Notes under the pieces: generated by a model
Seen by the model: the letters and a program-made list of their open reading frames with translations, nothing else
Told to the model about the DNA's origin: nothing
The model's database searches: none
Part shown: one piece after another, positions 1 through 8,084 of the stretch
Position numbering within the stretch: position 1 is the first letter of the stretch
Layout of the letters: every line of letters starts with the position of its first letter
DNA from: Henriciella mobilis
GTDB taxonomy: Bacteria > Pseudomonadota > Alphaproteobacteria > Caulobacterales > Hyphomonadaceae
Length of the DNA stretch: 64,000 bases
Direction: 5' to 3'
Assembly (NCBI RefSeq): GCF_003576315.1
Contig: NZ_QWFZ01000016.1
Location: 1-64,000, forward strand
Translations under genes and position numbers: made by a program

Positions 1-1
1 C

Positions 2-23
2 GTAAGCGTCCAGTTCTCACACG
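2..23. repeat. IS66 left terminal inverted repeat
   Basis: Begins GTAAGCGTCCAG. It pairs with the end at 2584-2605 over about 22 bp with roughly four mismatches. The GTAAGCG tip is characteristic of IS66-family ends. Confidence 0.88.
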
Positions 24-1561
24 TCCTTGTGTGAGCCCGCCCAGTTCCAAGGCAGCAGATCATCGACCCGGTTCATCGGATGGCCCTGGCTGAGACGGTC
101 GAGGACATCACTGAGATAGGCATGCGGCTCGACATCATTGAGCTTTGCCGTGGTCAGCAGCGAGGCGATGACGGCCCATCTTTGAGCGCCGCCTTCGGAG
201 CCGGCGAACAGGTGGTTCTTTCGGCCCAGTGCGACCGGGCGGATGGCACGCTCAACCGTGTTTGTGTCAAGTTCGATCCGGCCATCATCCAGGAACCGGC
301 TGAGCTCAGCCCAGCGGGTCAGCGCATAGCGGATCGCATCGCCGAGCCCGCTGCGCGGTGGGATACGCTGGAGTTCGGTTTCCAGCCAGACCTTCATGGC
401 CCTGACGAGCGGGCGGGATTTCCGGGCCCGCACGATCCGGCGCTTGTCCGCACTCTGGCCCCGGATAGCCGCATCGATGGCATAAAGCTCTGTGATCCGC
501 TGCAACGCTTCGGCTGCGATCGGCGAGCCCGTCGCCTGGTGGACCTCGTAGAACTTGCGCCGGGTATGGGCCCAGCAGGCAGCGAGCGCGATGTCCCCGC
601 CAGCAGTCAGCCGCTCGAACCCGGCATAGCCATCGACCTGCAGCACACCGTTGAAGTCTTTCAGATGGTCTTCCGGTCGTTCGGCGCGCCGGTCCGGGCT
701 GTACATGTAGACCGCGGCCGGCGGACCGGGCCCATTCCAGGGCCGATCATCACGGGCATAGACCCAGAGCCGGCCGGTGCGCGTGCGGCCCCGGCCGGGA
801 TCGAGCACGGGCAGCGGCGTGTCATCGGCGAACAGCATGGTCGACGCGAAGACATGTTTCGCCAGACGCTCATGCAGCGCTTCCAGCCACCAGCTTGCAC
901 CGCCGACCCAGTTGGCGAGCGTCGACCGGTTCAGCTTCACGCCCTGGCGGGCAAAGATCTGCGACTGGCGATAGAGTGGCAGGTGATCGCAATATTTGCT
1001 GACGATGACATGCGCGAGCAGGCCGGGCGTGGCGAGCCCCTTCGCGATCGGGCGCTCCGGGGCCGGCGCCTGGTGGATCTTCCCGCAGCCTCTGCAGCCA
1101 TAGCGCGGGCGCTTGATCCGCAGGACCCGCAACCGCGCCGGCACATGATCCAGCATCTCGCTGACCGTCTCGCCGATGAAGTGCAGCGCGCCGCCGCAGC
1201 ATAGACAGGCGCTGGTCTCGGTCTCGATCGCGACATCCTCGCGCGGAAGGTGGTCCGGCAGGCTGAACGCGCGGGTACGGGATAGGCGCGCTGCAGTTTC
1301 AGCTGCCAAGTCGGGAAAAGCCGCTTCGAGCCGGGCGACATCACCATCGAGATCCTCCAGGCTGAGCTGGAGCTGACCGGGATCGAGGCCTTCGGCCCGG
1401 CGGCCGAACTGGCTGCGCTGCAGCGTCTTCACCATCTGGCGCAGTCGCTCGATCTCCGCCCGTGTCTCAGCGCGCTCGCTTTCGCGCGCCGCGGCCAGCT
1501 CGCGGATCATGCCATGCAGCACATCCACGTCTTCAGGCAGGGCGGTGAGATCAAGCTCCAT
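17..1561 (-). CDS. tnpC: IS66 transposase TnpC (DDE enzyme)
   Basis: 514 aa, the usual length for the IS66 catalytic subunit. An N-terminal coiled-coil or leucine-zipper stretch (about residues 1-55) is followed by the IS66 zinc-finger region (CLCCGG, later CRGCGK, about 118-160). The DDE core follows with FADDTP, QVDGYAGF, CWAHTRRKF and the NTVERAIRP segment carrying the Glu. The protein ends with the family's conserved HLFAGSEGG and a Leu-rich tail. It catalyses cut-and-join steps of transposition together with TnpA and TnpB. It is the last gene of the element, 76 bp after tnpB, and reaches to within 15 bp of the left end. No frameshift or missing motif is seen. Confidence 0.96.
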   Translation of the reverse strand: MELDLTALPEDVDVLHGMIRELAAARESERAETRAEIERLRQMVKTLQRSQFGRRAEGLDPGQLQLSLEDLDGDVARLEAAFPDLAAETAARLSRTRAFSLPDHLPREDVAIETETSACLCCGGALHFIGETVSEMLDHVPARLRVLRIKRPRYGCRGCGKIHQAPAPERPIAKGLATPGLLAHVIVSKYCDHLPLYRQSQIFARQGVKLNRSTLANWVGGASWWLEALHERLAKHVFASTMLFADDTPLPVLDPGRGRTRTGRLWVYARDDRPWNGPGPPAAVYMYSPDRRAERPEDHLKDFNGVLQVDGYAGFERLTAGGDIALAACWAHTRRKFYEVHQATGSPIAAEALQRITELYAIDAAIRGQSADKRRIVRARKSRPLVRAMKVWLETELQRIPPRSGLGDAIRYALTRWAELSRFLDDGRIELDTNTVERAIRPVALGRKNHLFAGSEGGAQRWAVIASLLTTAKLNDVEPHAYLSDVLDRLSQGHPMNRVDDLLPWNWAGSHKDV

Positions 1562-1637
1562 GGCATGGAGATTACGCTGGAATCAGCTCGCTTCGCACAG
1601 CTTTCTGCGGCCTGATTCAATCGGTCGCATCTGCGTT

Positions 1638-1991
1638 TCAGCCCGCCCGATCAGGACGCCAGCGCTCGTCCGGTGATCGCCAGTCGATCCCGTCGATCAG
1701 CATCGATAACTTCTCAGAGGTCAGGACGATGGATTTGCCAGGCTCGTTTTCTGACGGCCAGGGGAAAACGCCATGCTCGAGCCGCTTTGTGAACAGGCAG
1801 AGCCCGGTCCCGTCCCAGTAGACGATCTTGATCAGATTGGCCTTGCGGCCGCGGAACACGAAGAGATGCCCGGTGAACGGATCGCGCTTCAGCACCTCCT
1901 GGACCATCATCGACAGTCCATCGATCCCCTTGCGCATGTCGGTATAGCCGACCGCCAGGTGCACCCGCACACCTTCTGGAAGCAAGGTCAT
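1638..1991 (-). CDS. tnpB: IS66 accessory protein TnpB (IS66 Orf2)
   Basis: 117 aa, matching the IS66 Orf2 family. Conserved segments are visible: TDMRKGIDGL near residue 18, then FVFRGRKANLIKIVYWDGTG, then a LEHGVFPWP segment. TnpB is required for IS66 transposition, but its biochemical role is not settled. Its ATG overlaps the tnpA stop by four bases (ATGA), so translation is probably coupled. Confidence 0.95.
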   Translation of the reverse strand: MTLLPEGVRVHLAVGYTDMRKGIDGLSMMVQEVLKRDPFTGHLFVFRGRKANLIKIVYWDGTGLCLFTKRLEHGVFPWPSENEPGKSIVLTSEKLSMLIDGIDWRSPDERWRPDRAG

Positions 1992-2518
1992 GATGCCACC
2001 TCGACCGTGAGGAACCGCACGCCCGTGTCAGCAACAGCCAGCTCCGATTTCCAACGGAACAGAACCCGCGGGGCAACGCCATAGTGGCGAGCAACATCTG
2101 AAATGACAGCCCCCGGTCGGCAGGCCGCCCTGACGATCGCGTTCTTGTCTGAGGCGCTGAACTTGCGCCGGCGTCCTTCCTGAAGAGGCTGGAGAATCGG
2201 ATCGCGATTTGGCGTCGGCCGGATCTCAGCCTGGTAGTCCAACTTAGGACTAAGCCTATGACTTAGCTTATGACTAAGGGTATGACTAAGCCTATGACTA
2301 AAGCTATGACTTAGGCCTCCGCGCCGGTAAAGCAGGTCCACTGGCTCAGGCCGCGGCTCCCGCTTGAACTGGGCGCGCCAGTTGCCGAACCGCTTCAGCG
2401 GCAAGCCGTTCACTTCGCAATATTCGCGTTGATTCAAGTCACTGCGTTTCCAGGCCTCATGATGGGCCCGCCAGAACGCTTCCAGCGCGGCACGTTTCTT
2501 CGTCTTGAGTTTCGGCAT
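1988..2518 (-). CDS. tnpA: IS66 accessory protein TnpA with an LSHx repeat insert
   Basis: 176 aa, longer than the usual IS66 TnpA. The N-terminal part contains REYCEVNGLPLKRFGNWRAQFKRE. The C-terminal part contains an HTH-type segment (FSASDKNAIVRAACRPGAVISDVARHYGVAPRVLFRWK), as expected of the IS66 DNA-binding subunit. Between them, about residues 70-93, sits a repeated tetrapeptide of the form (L/F)-S-H-x encoded by a 12-bp tandem repeat. A strong ribosome site (AAAGGAG) precedes the ATG at 2518. The repeat makes an extended linker between the two parts and may simply be neutral expansion. Confidence 0.9.
   Translation of the reverse strand: MPKLKTKKRAALEAFWRAHHEAWKRSDLNQREYCEVNGLPLKRFGNWRAQFKREPRPEPVDLLYRRGGLSHSFSHRLSHTLSHKLSHRLSPKLDYQAEIRPTPNRDPILQPLQEGRRRKFSASDKNAIVRAACRPGAVISDVARHYGVAPRVLFRWKSELAVADTGVRFLTVEVAS
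2245..2316. repeat. 12-bp tandem repeat inside tnpA
   Basis: Six adjacent 12-bp units of the form tatgactaagcc (first unit taggactaagcc; others differ at 1-4 positions). The unit is a multiple of three, so copy-number change keeps the tnpA frame and adds or removes LSHx tetrapeptides. Confidence 0.93.
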
Positions 2519-2583
2519 CGGTATCTCCTTTCAGCTTTTGAACACCAGCCGAAAGAGATCGAATGCCCGCTACCGCGCACAAG

Positions 2584-2605
2584 CGTGTCACTATTGGACG
2601 CTTAC
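2584..2605. repeat. IS66 right terminal inverted repeat
   Basis: Ends TGGACGCTTAC, the reverse complement of the left tip GTAAGCGTCCA. It lies 66 bp upstream of the tnpA start codon, so it probably also contains or adjoins the transposase promoter. Confidence 0.88.
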
Positions 2606-2620
2606 CTGTTATCTCGGAAA

Positions 2621-2773
2621 AATTCCCTGTTCCTGAGATTAAATTCCCTGTTCTGTCGTTTAGGGAATTTCGCCGGAAACCCCAATGGTGGCGGGCGATC
2701 TGGAGGGGCTAAAATCCGACAATCCCTGTTAAATTTGCAAATTTCCCTGTAAATCGACGGTTATCAGGGAAAT
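2621..2773. repeat. Cluster of AATTTCCCTGTT-type short repeats
   Basis: The gap between the IS66 element and tRNA-Ser (2606-2951) contains no convincing gene. It holds at least four direct copies related to aa(a)ttccctgt (2621, 2641, 2721, 2739) and two inverted copies (agggaattt at 2662-2670, cagggaaat at 2765-2773). The copies at 2641-2649 and 2662-2670 form a perfect 9-bp inverted repeat with a 12-nt loop. Function unknown; it could be a remnant attachment or recombination region, a regulatory array or a repetitive element. Confidence 0.7.
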
Positions 2774-2886
2774 TGCGGCCAAACTTGACTGAAAAAATCG
2801 GCCGCGGAGACTTTTGCTTGAAAGGCCACAATTGGTTCCGAATGGAGACGGGAAATGTCGAAATCAGTCGCTGATAGCGCCGGCAA

Positions 2887-2922
2887 GTCCCGGAAATGTC
2901 GGGACTATTCCGAGACGTCTCG
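2887..2922. repeat. Hairpin plus 12-bp palindrome next to tRNA-Ser
   Basis: GTCCCG (2887-2892) and CGGGAC (2900-2905) form a 6-bp stem with a 7-nt loop. They are followed by the perfect palindrome CGAGACGTCTCG (2911-2922). They lie just beyond the 3' end of the minus-strand tRNA and could act in its termination or processing, but no T-run follows. Confidence 0.5.
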
Positions 2923-2951
2923 AATTCGCTGATTTTCGGGAAACTGGCTGG

Positions 2952-3039
2952 CGGAGAGGAAGGGATTCGAACCCTCGATACGCGATTAACGTATACTCCC
3001 TTAGCAGGGGAGCGCCTTCAGCCACTCGGCCACCTCTCC
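2952..3039 (-). tRNA. tRNA-Ser (anticodon GCU)
   Basis: 88 nt on the minus strand. The acceptor stem GGAGAGG pairs with CCTCTCC, discriminator G, and CCA is not encoded. The D arm contains TGGCCGAGTGG. The anticodon loop CTGCTAA lies in a CTCCC/GGGAG stem, giving anticodon GCT (reads AGC/AGU). A long variable arm (class II, as expected for serine) is followed by the T arm GGGTTCGAATCCC. Confidence 0.95.
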
Positions 3040-3110
3040 GCGCCAGTCTGCTGACTAACCGCATGCTCGCGCCCGGGCAAGAGGCCAATCTCCTCTGATC
3101 GCAGATCGCC

Positions 3111-5093
3111 TCAGGGCGTGACCACCGGGAACCAGAAGGCCGGCTGGTCGAGCGCACCCAGGAAGGCCGCCGGCGCCGTCATCTGCCCTTCCAGCGTCAT
3201 CGCCTCGGACTCGATCAGCGCGCGGGCGCTTGTCTGCCCCAGGATCAGCCGGTTGAAGTCGCCCCGTGTCAGCGACAGGCGCGCCGCGCCCTCCCCGTCC
3301 GCAAGCCGCGGCACAGCGACATCGCGGCCGACCTCAACCGTCACGACCTCGCCGGTATCGGTGAACGCGAAGACAAGCGAGAACGGGTCGATGGCGAGCT
3401 TCTCCGGATTGTAGCGGCTGGCCAGCGCATCGAAGAGGTCGAGCGTGGGGACCGCCTTCAGGAAGTCCGCATTGCCGAGATTGGGCGCGCCGGCATCCGG
3501 CACGCCATTGCGCAGTTCGGAAGCGGCCGTGAGATAATAGCTGCGCCAGGCGCCGCTCTCGGCCTGGAAACCGAGCTGCTCATAGGCGCCCGCCAGCCAG
3601 TCCTTTGCCGGCTGGCTCTCCGGCGCAGCGAAGACAGCCTGGTTGAACAGCTCTGCCGCCCAGCGATAGTCGCCATCTTCAAAGGCTTCAGCTCCGCGCG
3701 ACAGGACCGCGTCCAGCCCGCCCATCGCCTCGACATAGCGGCTCGCCGTCTCCTCGCGCGGCAGGGCGTGATAGTCGGCCGGCACCCCGCTCCACCAGCC
3801 ATAATAGAACTGGTAGACCGCCTTGGAATTGTGGTTCAGCGTGCCGTAATAGCCGCGCGTGGAGAAGTCCTCGGTGCTGAAGCCCGGCTCGGGGATGGTC
3901 TCGGCGGCTTCCGTCATTGTCGCCCCGGCATTGGCGCGCCGCAGGGTCTGGTCATGGACATAGCGGTAGACGTCGCGCTGGTGCTTGAGGAACTGCTGGA
4001 CATTCGCCTGCCCCCAGGTCGGCCAGTGGTGGGAAGCGAAAACGAGGTCGGACCGGTCGCCATAATCGGCGAGCGCGCGGTCGATGACCCGGCTCCACTT
4101 GCGCGCATCGCGGACCTTCGCGCCGCGCGGGGTCAGCACATTGTGGAACGTCGCGGTCGCCACCTCGGCCGAGCAGAGCGCGCGCTTTTCCGGCAGGTAG
4201 AACATGAATTCGGCCGGCGCCTCGGTGCCGCCCGCATCCATGAATTCGAAGGTCACCCCGTCAATCACGCGCACCGTGCCCCAGCCGCCGACTTCCTCGG
4301 TCGGCAGGACGAGGCCGGTCGTGCCCTGCGGCAGGCCGGGGCCAAGCCCGGTGCCGACCACCGCCTCGGCCGATCGCGGAATGGTGTTGCCGAACATCAG
4401 GACGGCCCGGCGCTGCATGAGATTACCCGCCAGCAGGTTCTCGGCAACGGCGCTCTCGGTGAAGCCTTCCGGCGCGATCACGGGTACGCCGCGTTCGGCA
4501 ATGTCGGCTTCGGAGACGACACCCCGCGCGCCGCCGAAATGGTCAGCATGCGAGTGCGTGTAGATGACGCCCGTCACCGGCCGTTCACCCAGCGTGTCAT
4601 TGACGAGCTTGAGGCCAGCCGCAGCGGTCTCCCTCACGGTCAGCGGGTCGACGATGATCCAGCCGGTCTCACCCTCGATCACGCTCATCACCGACAGGTC
4701 ATAGCCGCGCACCTGCCAGATCCCGTCGGCGACCTCGAACAGGCCATGTTTCGCGGCGAGGCCCGACTGGCGCCAGAGCGACGGATTGACGGTGGCCGGG
4801 GCTTCGCCCTCGATGAAATCGAATTGCGGGATAGACCAGACGACGCCGCCGTCATCGTTGAGGATGGCATCGGCCTCGATGGCTGCGAGGAAGCCGCGCG
4901 CCGCGTCCTCTGCGTCACCCTCATCGCCGAGCGGCAGGCGGGCTGCTACGGCCGCATTCGCATCGGCTGTGGCCTGTGTGGCCTGCCCTGCGGGCGGTGC
5001 ATCCGGGGCCTCGCCCGCGTCCGGGGCATCAGGCTGTGGCTGTCCGCAAGCCGCCAGTGCAACGGTCAGTATCGCAAGCCATCCAGCTTTCAT
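3111..5093 (-). CDS. Alkyl/aryl sulfatase of the SdsA1 type (metallo-beta-lactamase fold), predicted lipoprotein
   Basis: 660 aa. The N-terminus is a lipoprotein signal with lipobox LAAC-G at residue 16, followed by a Pro/Ala/Asp-rich linker. The catalytic domain carries the binuclear zinc motif THSHADHFGG. It also carries the SdsA-type segments FMFYLPEKRALCSAEVATATFHN, RGAKVRDARKW and FASHHWPTWG. The C-terminal half matches the alkylsulfatase dimerisation and SCP2-like parts in order. Such enzymes hydrolyse long-chain alkyl sulfates such as SDS to alcohol and sulfate. The lipobox suggests membrane anchoring on the periplasmic side. It stands alone between tRNA-Ser and the cco locus. The exact substrate is inferred from the family. 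Confidence 0.9.
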   Translation of the reverse strand: MKAGWLAILTVALAACGQPQPDAPDAGEAPDAPPAGQATQATADANAAVAARLPLGDEGDAEDAARGFLAAIEADAILNDDGGVVWSIPQFDFIEGEAPATVNPSLWRQSGLAAKHGLFEVADGIWQVRGYDLSVMSVIEGETGWIIVDPLTVRETAAAGLKLVNDTLGERPVTGVIYTHSHADHFGGARGVVSEADIAERGVPVIAPEGFTESAVAENLLAGNLMQRRAVLMFGNTIPRSAEAVVGTGLGPGLPQGTTGLVLPTEEVGGWGTVRVIDGVTFEFMDAGGTEAPAEFMFYLPEKRALCSAEVATATFHNVLTPRGAKVRDARKWSRVIDRALADYGDRSDLVFASHHWPTWGQANVQQFLKHQRDVYRYVHDQTLRRANAGATMTEAAETIPEPGFSTEDFSTRGYYGTLNHNSKAVYQFYYGWWSGVPADYHALPREETASRYVEAMGGLDAVLSRGAEAFEDGDYRWAAELFNQAVFAAPESQPAKDWLAGAYEQLGFQAESGAWRSYYLTAASELRNGVPDAGAPNLGNADFLKAVPTLDLFDALASRYNPEKLAIDPFSLVFAFTDTGEVVTVEVGRDVAVPRLADGEGAARLSLTRGDFNRLILGQTSARALIESEAMTLEGQMTAPAAFLGALDQPAFWFPVVTP

Positions 5094-5198
5094 GGCTGGT
5101 CCTCCCTCTCTATCGTTTGGAAGGGAGACTAATTGGCATTGCCGGTGTCAGGAAGCCCTGACGTTAGAGCACGTGCGATCGAACGCGCGCGCTTCGCG

Positions 5199-5348
5199 CT
5201 AGAGCGGGTGGTCCTCATCGATCAGGATGCGCTGGCTGGCACCTTCCGGATCGTCGAACTGGCCCGAGTTGACAGCCCAGAGAAAGGCCCCGAGGCCGGT
5301 CGCGCCGAGCAGCAGGGCAAGCGGGATGAGATAGATGAGCCCGGTCAT
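5199..5348 (-). CDS. ccoS: cbb3 oxidase maturation protein CcoS
   Basis: 49 aa (MTGLIYLIPLALLLGATGLG...). One N-terminal transmembrane helix is followed by the CcoS-type segment AFLWAVNSGQFDDPEG and an acidic tail. CcoS is needed for cofactor insertion into CcoN in other proteobacteria. Its ATG overlaps the ccoI stop codon (ATGA), marking it as the last gene of the ccoGHIS group. Confidence 0.92.
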   Translation of the reverse strand: MTGLIYLIPLALLLGATGLGAFLWAVNSGQFDDPEGASQRILIDEDHPL

Positions 5349-7570
5349 GAGATTGGCTCCTTCGATCTGGTGGGTCGTATCGCGTTCAGCGTTACTATAA
5401 CCGATGAGGCCGACATGGCGATGGCTGCGACCAGCGGGGTGGCAAATCCGGCCACCGCGATGGGCACGGCAACCATGTTGTAGAGCGCGGCGAGGCTGAA
5501 ATTCTGCAGCATGCGGATACGGGCGCCGCGCGCTGTATCGATGATGGCGAGGATCGCGCCAAGCCCGGTGCCAGTATAGACCGCATCGCTCGCCGACTGG
5601 CTGACATCCATCGCACCGCCGGGCGCCAGCGAGGCATGCGCGAGGGCGAGCGAACCTGCATCGTTGAGCCCGTCACCGATCATCAGCACCTTGCGGCCTT
5701 CCGCCTTCAGCGCATCCAGGCGGGCGGCCTTCTGCGCCGGGCTGGCGCCTGCCGTCCAGCGCTTGATTCCGAGGCGGTTGGCAACATCCTCGACGGCCGG
5801 TGCACGGTCGCCGGAGAGGATTTCAAGGCCGAGGCCCCGCGCCTTCAGGCTGGCGGCGATCGCTTCGGACTCGGGCCGCAGCGCATCCTCGAAGTCGAAC
5901 CGGCAGAGCAGGCCGCCGGCTTCGCTGTACCAGATGTGCAGCTTTCCATCCTCCGGGGCATCGTCCGCACCGACCCAGTCTGCAGACCCGAGGCGAGCGG
6001 TCTCGCCGTCAATCTCGGCTTCGAGGCCGAGGCCGGCATGTTCGGTCACATGATCGGCAACCGGTCCCGGTCCGGCCGCGGCGACGATGGCCCGTGACAG
6101 CGGATGGCGCGAGGCGCGTGCCAGGCGGGCCGCCTTCAGCACGATCTCACGCGGGGCACTGCCTGCAATGAGTTTTGCATCGCCAAGCGTGAGCGTTCCG
6201 GTCTTGTCGAAGACGACGTGATCGGCTGTTGCCAGCCGCTCGAGCGCATCGCCGGACTTGAGGTAGACGCCCTTGCGGAACAGGCGCCCGGCGGTCACGA
6301 CCTGCACGACCGGCGCGGCCAGGGCGAGCGCACAGGGGCAGGTGATGATCAGCGTCGAGACCGCAATCAGCAGCGCTTCGCGCACGCCTGCGCCCGCCAG
6401 CATCCAGCCGATAAAGGTCAGCGCGGCGGTGGTGTGGACCAGCGGCACGTATAGCGAGACGGCCTTGTCCGCGATCCGGCGATAGGCCGAGCGGCGTTGT
6501 TCGCCGGCTTCCAGCATGCGGCCGATATCGGCCAGGAGCGAGTCGCTCGCCGGTGAGATGGCGCGGCCGCGGATGGACTGGCCGAGATTGACCGACCCGG
6601 CGAAGATACGCGCACCCGGCGCGATGGCGCGCGGCAGGCTCTCGCCGCTCACCAGGCTTTCATCCACCTCGCCCTTGCCGTCGATCACATCGATGTCGAC
6701 CGCCAGGCGCTCGCCGGGTGCGATGAGGATCGTGTCGCTGGCGGAAACCTCGCTCGCCCGGACAGAGCGCGCAACGCCAGTCGCATCAAGGCGCGTGACC
6801 GTGTGGGACTGCAGCGCCGCAAGGTCATGCGCAGCCGCATGGGTCCGCCGGCGCAGGCGCGCATCGAGGAAGCGGCCGATCAGCAGGAAGAAGAGCAGCA
6901 TCACGGAGGCGTCGAAATAGGCATGTTCGCCGCCGCGGATCGTCTCCGCCACGCTGACGCCGAGGGCGAGCAGGACGGCCAGCGAGATCGGCACGTCCAT
7001 ATTGGCGTGTCCGCGTCTCAGGACGTTCCACGCCGACTTGAAGAAGACCCGGCCTGAAAACAGCGCAGCAGGAATGGCAATCGCGCCGGATATGGCGTGC
7101 ATGGCGCGGCGGGTGGTTTCGCCCATCTCACCGTGGCCAGCCCAGACCGACACCGACAGCAGCATGACATTGGCCGCCGCGAAGGCCGCAACGCCCATCG
7201 CGATCAGCAGGTCGCGCTCTTCCTTCTTGGCGGCCGCATCGCCCTTGTCCGGATCGAAAGCTGAGACGCCATAGCCAAGGTCGGCGACCTTGGCGGCGAT
7301 GGCATTGGCATCGAGATCACCCGACCAGCGCACATCCAGCCGGCCGCTGGACAGGTTAAGGCGCGCGGTGCTGACGCCCGGCATCGCGCCGATGCCGCCT
7401 TCAATCTTGGAAAGGCACCCGGCGCACTTCGCCCCGCGCACCGAAAGGCTGAGCGATTTGACGCCGCCCTTCTCGTTGACAAAGGCGGAGACATCCGTCC
7501 CGGTGCCAGCCGTGGCCGGGGCCAGCCCGCTCGGGCAGCCGGCCTCGTTGACGTCAGTCAGCGTGGTCAT
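5345..7570 (-). CDS. ccoI: Copper-transporting P1B-type ATPase CcoI (FixI)
   Basis: 741 aa. An N-terminal heavy-metal-binding domain carries C-x-x-C at Cys49/Cys52. It is followed by eight-helix P1B architecture with the CPC metal-transport motif at 411-413, the phosphorylation motif DKTGTL at Asp455, the HP motif at 489-490, and GDGLND at about 632-637. CcoI exports or delivers copper for the CuB centre of cbb3 oxidase. It overlaps ccoH upstream and ccoS downstream by four bases each, so the three are translationally coupled. All P-type ATPase key residues are present. Confidence 0.96.
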   Translation of the reverse strand: MTTLTDVNEAGCPSGLAPATAGTGTDVSAFVNEKGGVKSLSLSVRGAKCAGCLSKIEGGIGAMPGVSTARLNLSSGRLDVRWSGDLDANAIAAKVADLGYGVSAFDPDKGDAAAKKEERDLLIAMGVAAFAAANVMLLSVSVWAGHGEMGETTRRAMHAISGAIAIPAALFSGRVFFKSAWNVLRRGHANMDVPISLAVLLALGVSVAETIRGGEHAYFDASVMLLFFLLIGRFLDARLRRRTHAAAHDLAALQSHTVTRLDATGVARSVRASEVSASDTILIAPGERLAVDIDVIDGKGEVDESLVSGESLPRAIAPGARIFAGSVNLGQSIRGRAISPASDSLLADIGRMLEAGEQRRSAYRRIADKAVSLYVPLVHTTAALTFIGWMLAGAGVREALLIAVSTLIITCPCALALAAPVVQVVTAGRLFRKGVYLKSGDALERLATADHVVFDKTGTLTLGDAKLIAGSAPREIVLKAARLARASRHPLSRAIVAAAGPGPVADHVTEHAGLGLEAEIDGETARLGSADWVGADDAPEDGKLHIWYSEAGGLLCRFDFEDALRPESEAIAASLKARGLGLEILSGDRAPAVEDVANRLGIKRWTAGASPAQKAARLDALKAEGRKVLMIGDGLNDAGSLALAHASLAPGGAMDVSQSASDAVYTGTGLGAILAIIDTARGARIRMLQNFSLAALYNMVAVPIAVAGFATPLVAAIAMSASSVIVTLNAIRPTRSKEPIS

Positions 7571-8082
7571 GGCACGACAATCGACTTGGTCGCCGTGAAC
7601 GCTTGTTCGCCGCGCGCCGAGCGGGCCTGGATCTCGACATCCCAGAGGCCTTTGGCGAGGTCTGCAGGCAGGGCGATTTCATAGGTCCCGCGCAGGCCGG
7701 ACGGCTGAAGGGTCAGATGGACGTCGTCGGCTGTCGTCGCCTGGCGGCGTAGCCGGGCCGAAATCTCGAGCGCGGAGAGCGGTGCGTCATAGGCATCGCT
7801 CGCCTCGACCCGAAGCAGGCGCTCGGGCCCTTCGACGAGCCCTGCCCGCAGCGTCCAGCCAAGCTCGGCCTGCTCGCGGCGTGCTTCCAGCGTGTCGTTA
7901 TAGTGCAGGCCCTGCAGGTAGGACTTCTCGACATCCTCACCCGGGAAACTGGTGATGGCCGAATAGAGGAAGATCCCGTTCACGGTGAACATCACACCGA
8001 AAAAGCCGAGCATGATCAGCAGGACATGCCAGCCTTTGAGTTTCGCGTCGGGGCCTTGCTTGTATTGAGGGGCGGCCATCAT
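7567..8082 (-). CDS. ccoH: cbb3 oxidase assembly protein CcoH (FixH family)
   Basis: 171 aa. A single N-terminal membrane helix (about residues 17-40, GWHVLLIMLGFFGVMFTVNGIFLYSAI) is followed by a periplasmic beta-rich domain typical of FixH. It is thought to assist assembly of the oxidase complex. The ribosome site GCAGGAGA lies upstream of a double ATG; the first is used here. It sits two bases after ccoG and overlaps ccoI by four bases. Confidence 0.92.
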   Translation of the reverse strand: MMAAPQYKQGPDAKLKGWHVLLIMLGFFGVMFTVNGIFLYSAITSFPGEDVEKSYLQGLHYNDTLEARREQAELGWTLRAGLVEGPERLLRVEASDAYDAPLSALEISARLRRQATTADDVHLTLQPSGLRGTYEIALPADLAKGLWDVEIQARSARGEQAFTATKSIVVP

Positions 8083-8084
8083 GT

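Larger units (their letters stand above)
2..2605 (-). mobile_element. Complete IS66-family insertion sequence
   Basis: A 2604-bp element carries the three IS66 genes (tnpA, tnpB, tnpC, all on the minus strand). Both ends begin with GTAAGCGTCCA reading inward, and the imperfect inverted repeat continues for about 22 bp (roughly 4 mismatches). IS66 elements usually make 8-bp target duplications. The 8 bases after the right end are ctgttatc; only one base (c) is visible before the left end, and it agrees with the last base of such a duplication, so the duplication cannot be confirmed here. All three reading frames are intact, so the element looks recent or functional. Confidence 0.93.

Noticed and set aside
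5160-5204. GC-rich inverted repeats between the alkylsulfatase and ccoS
   Set aside because: Too short and imperfect to call a terminator or repeat family, apart from the short palindrome GCACGTGC.
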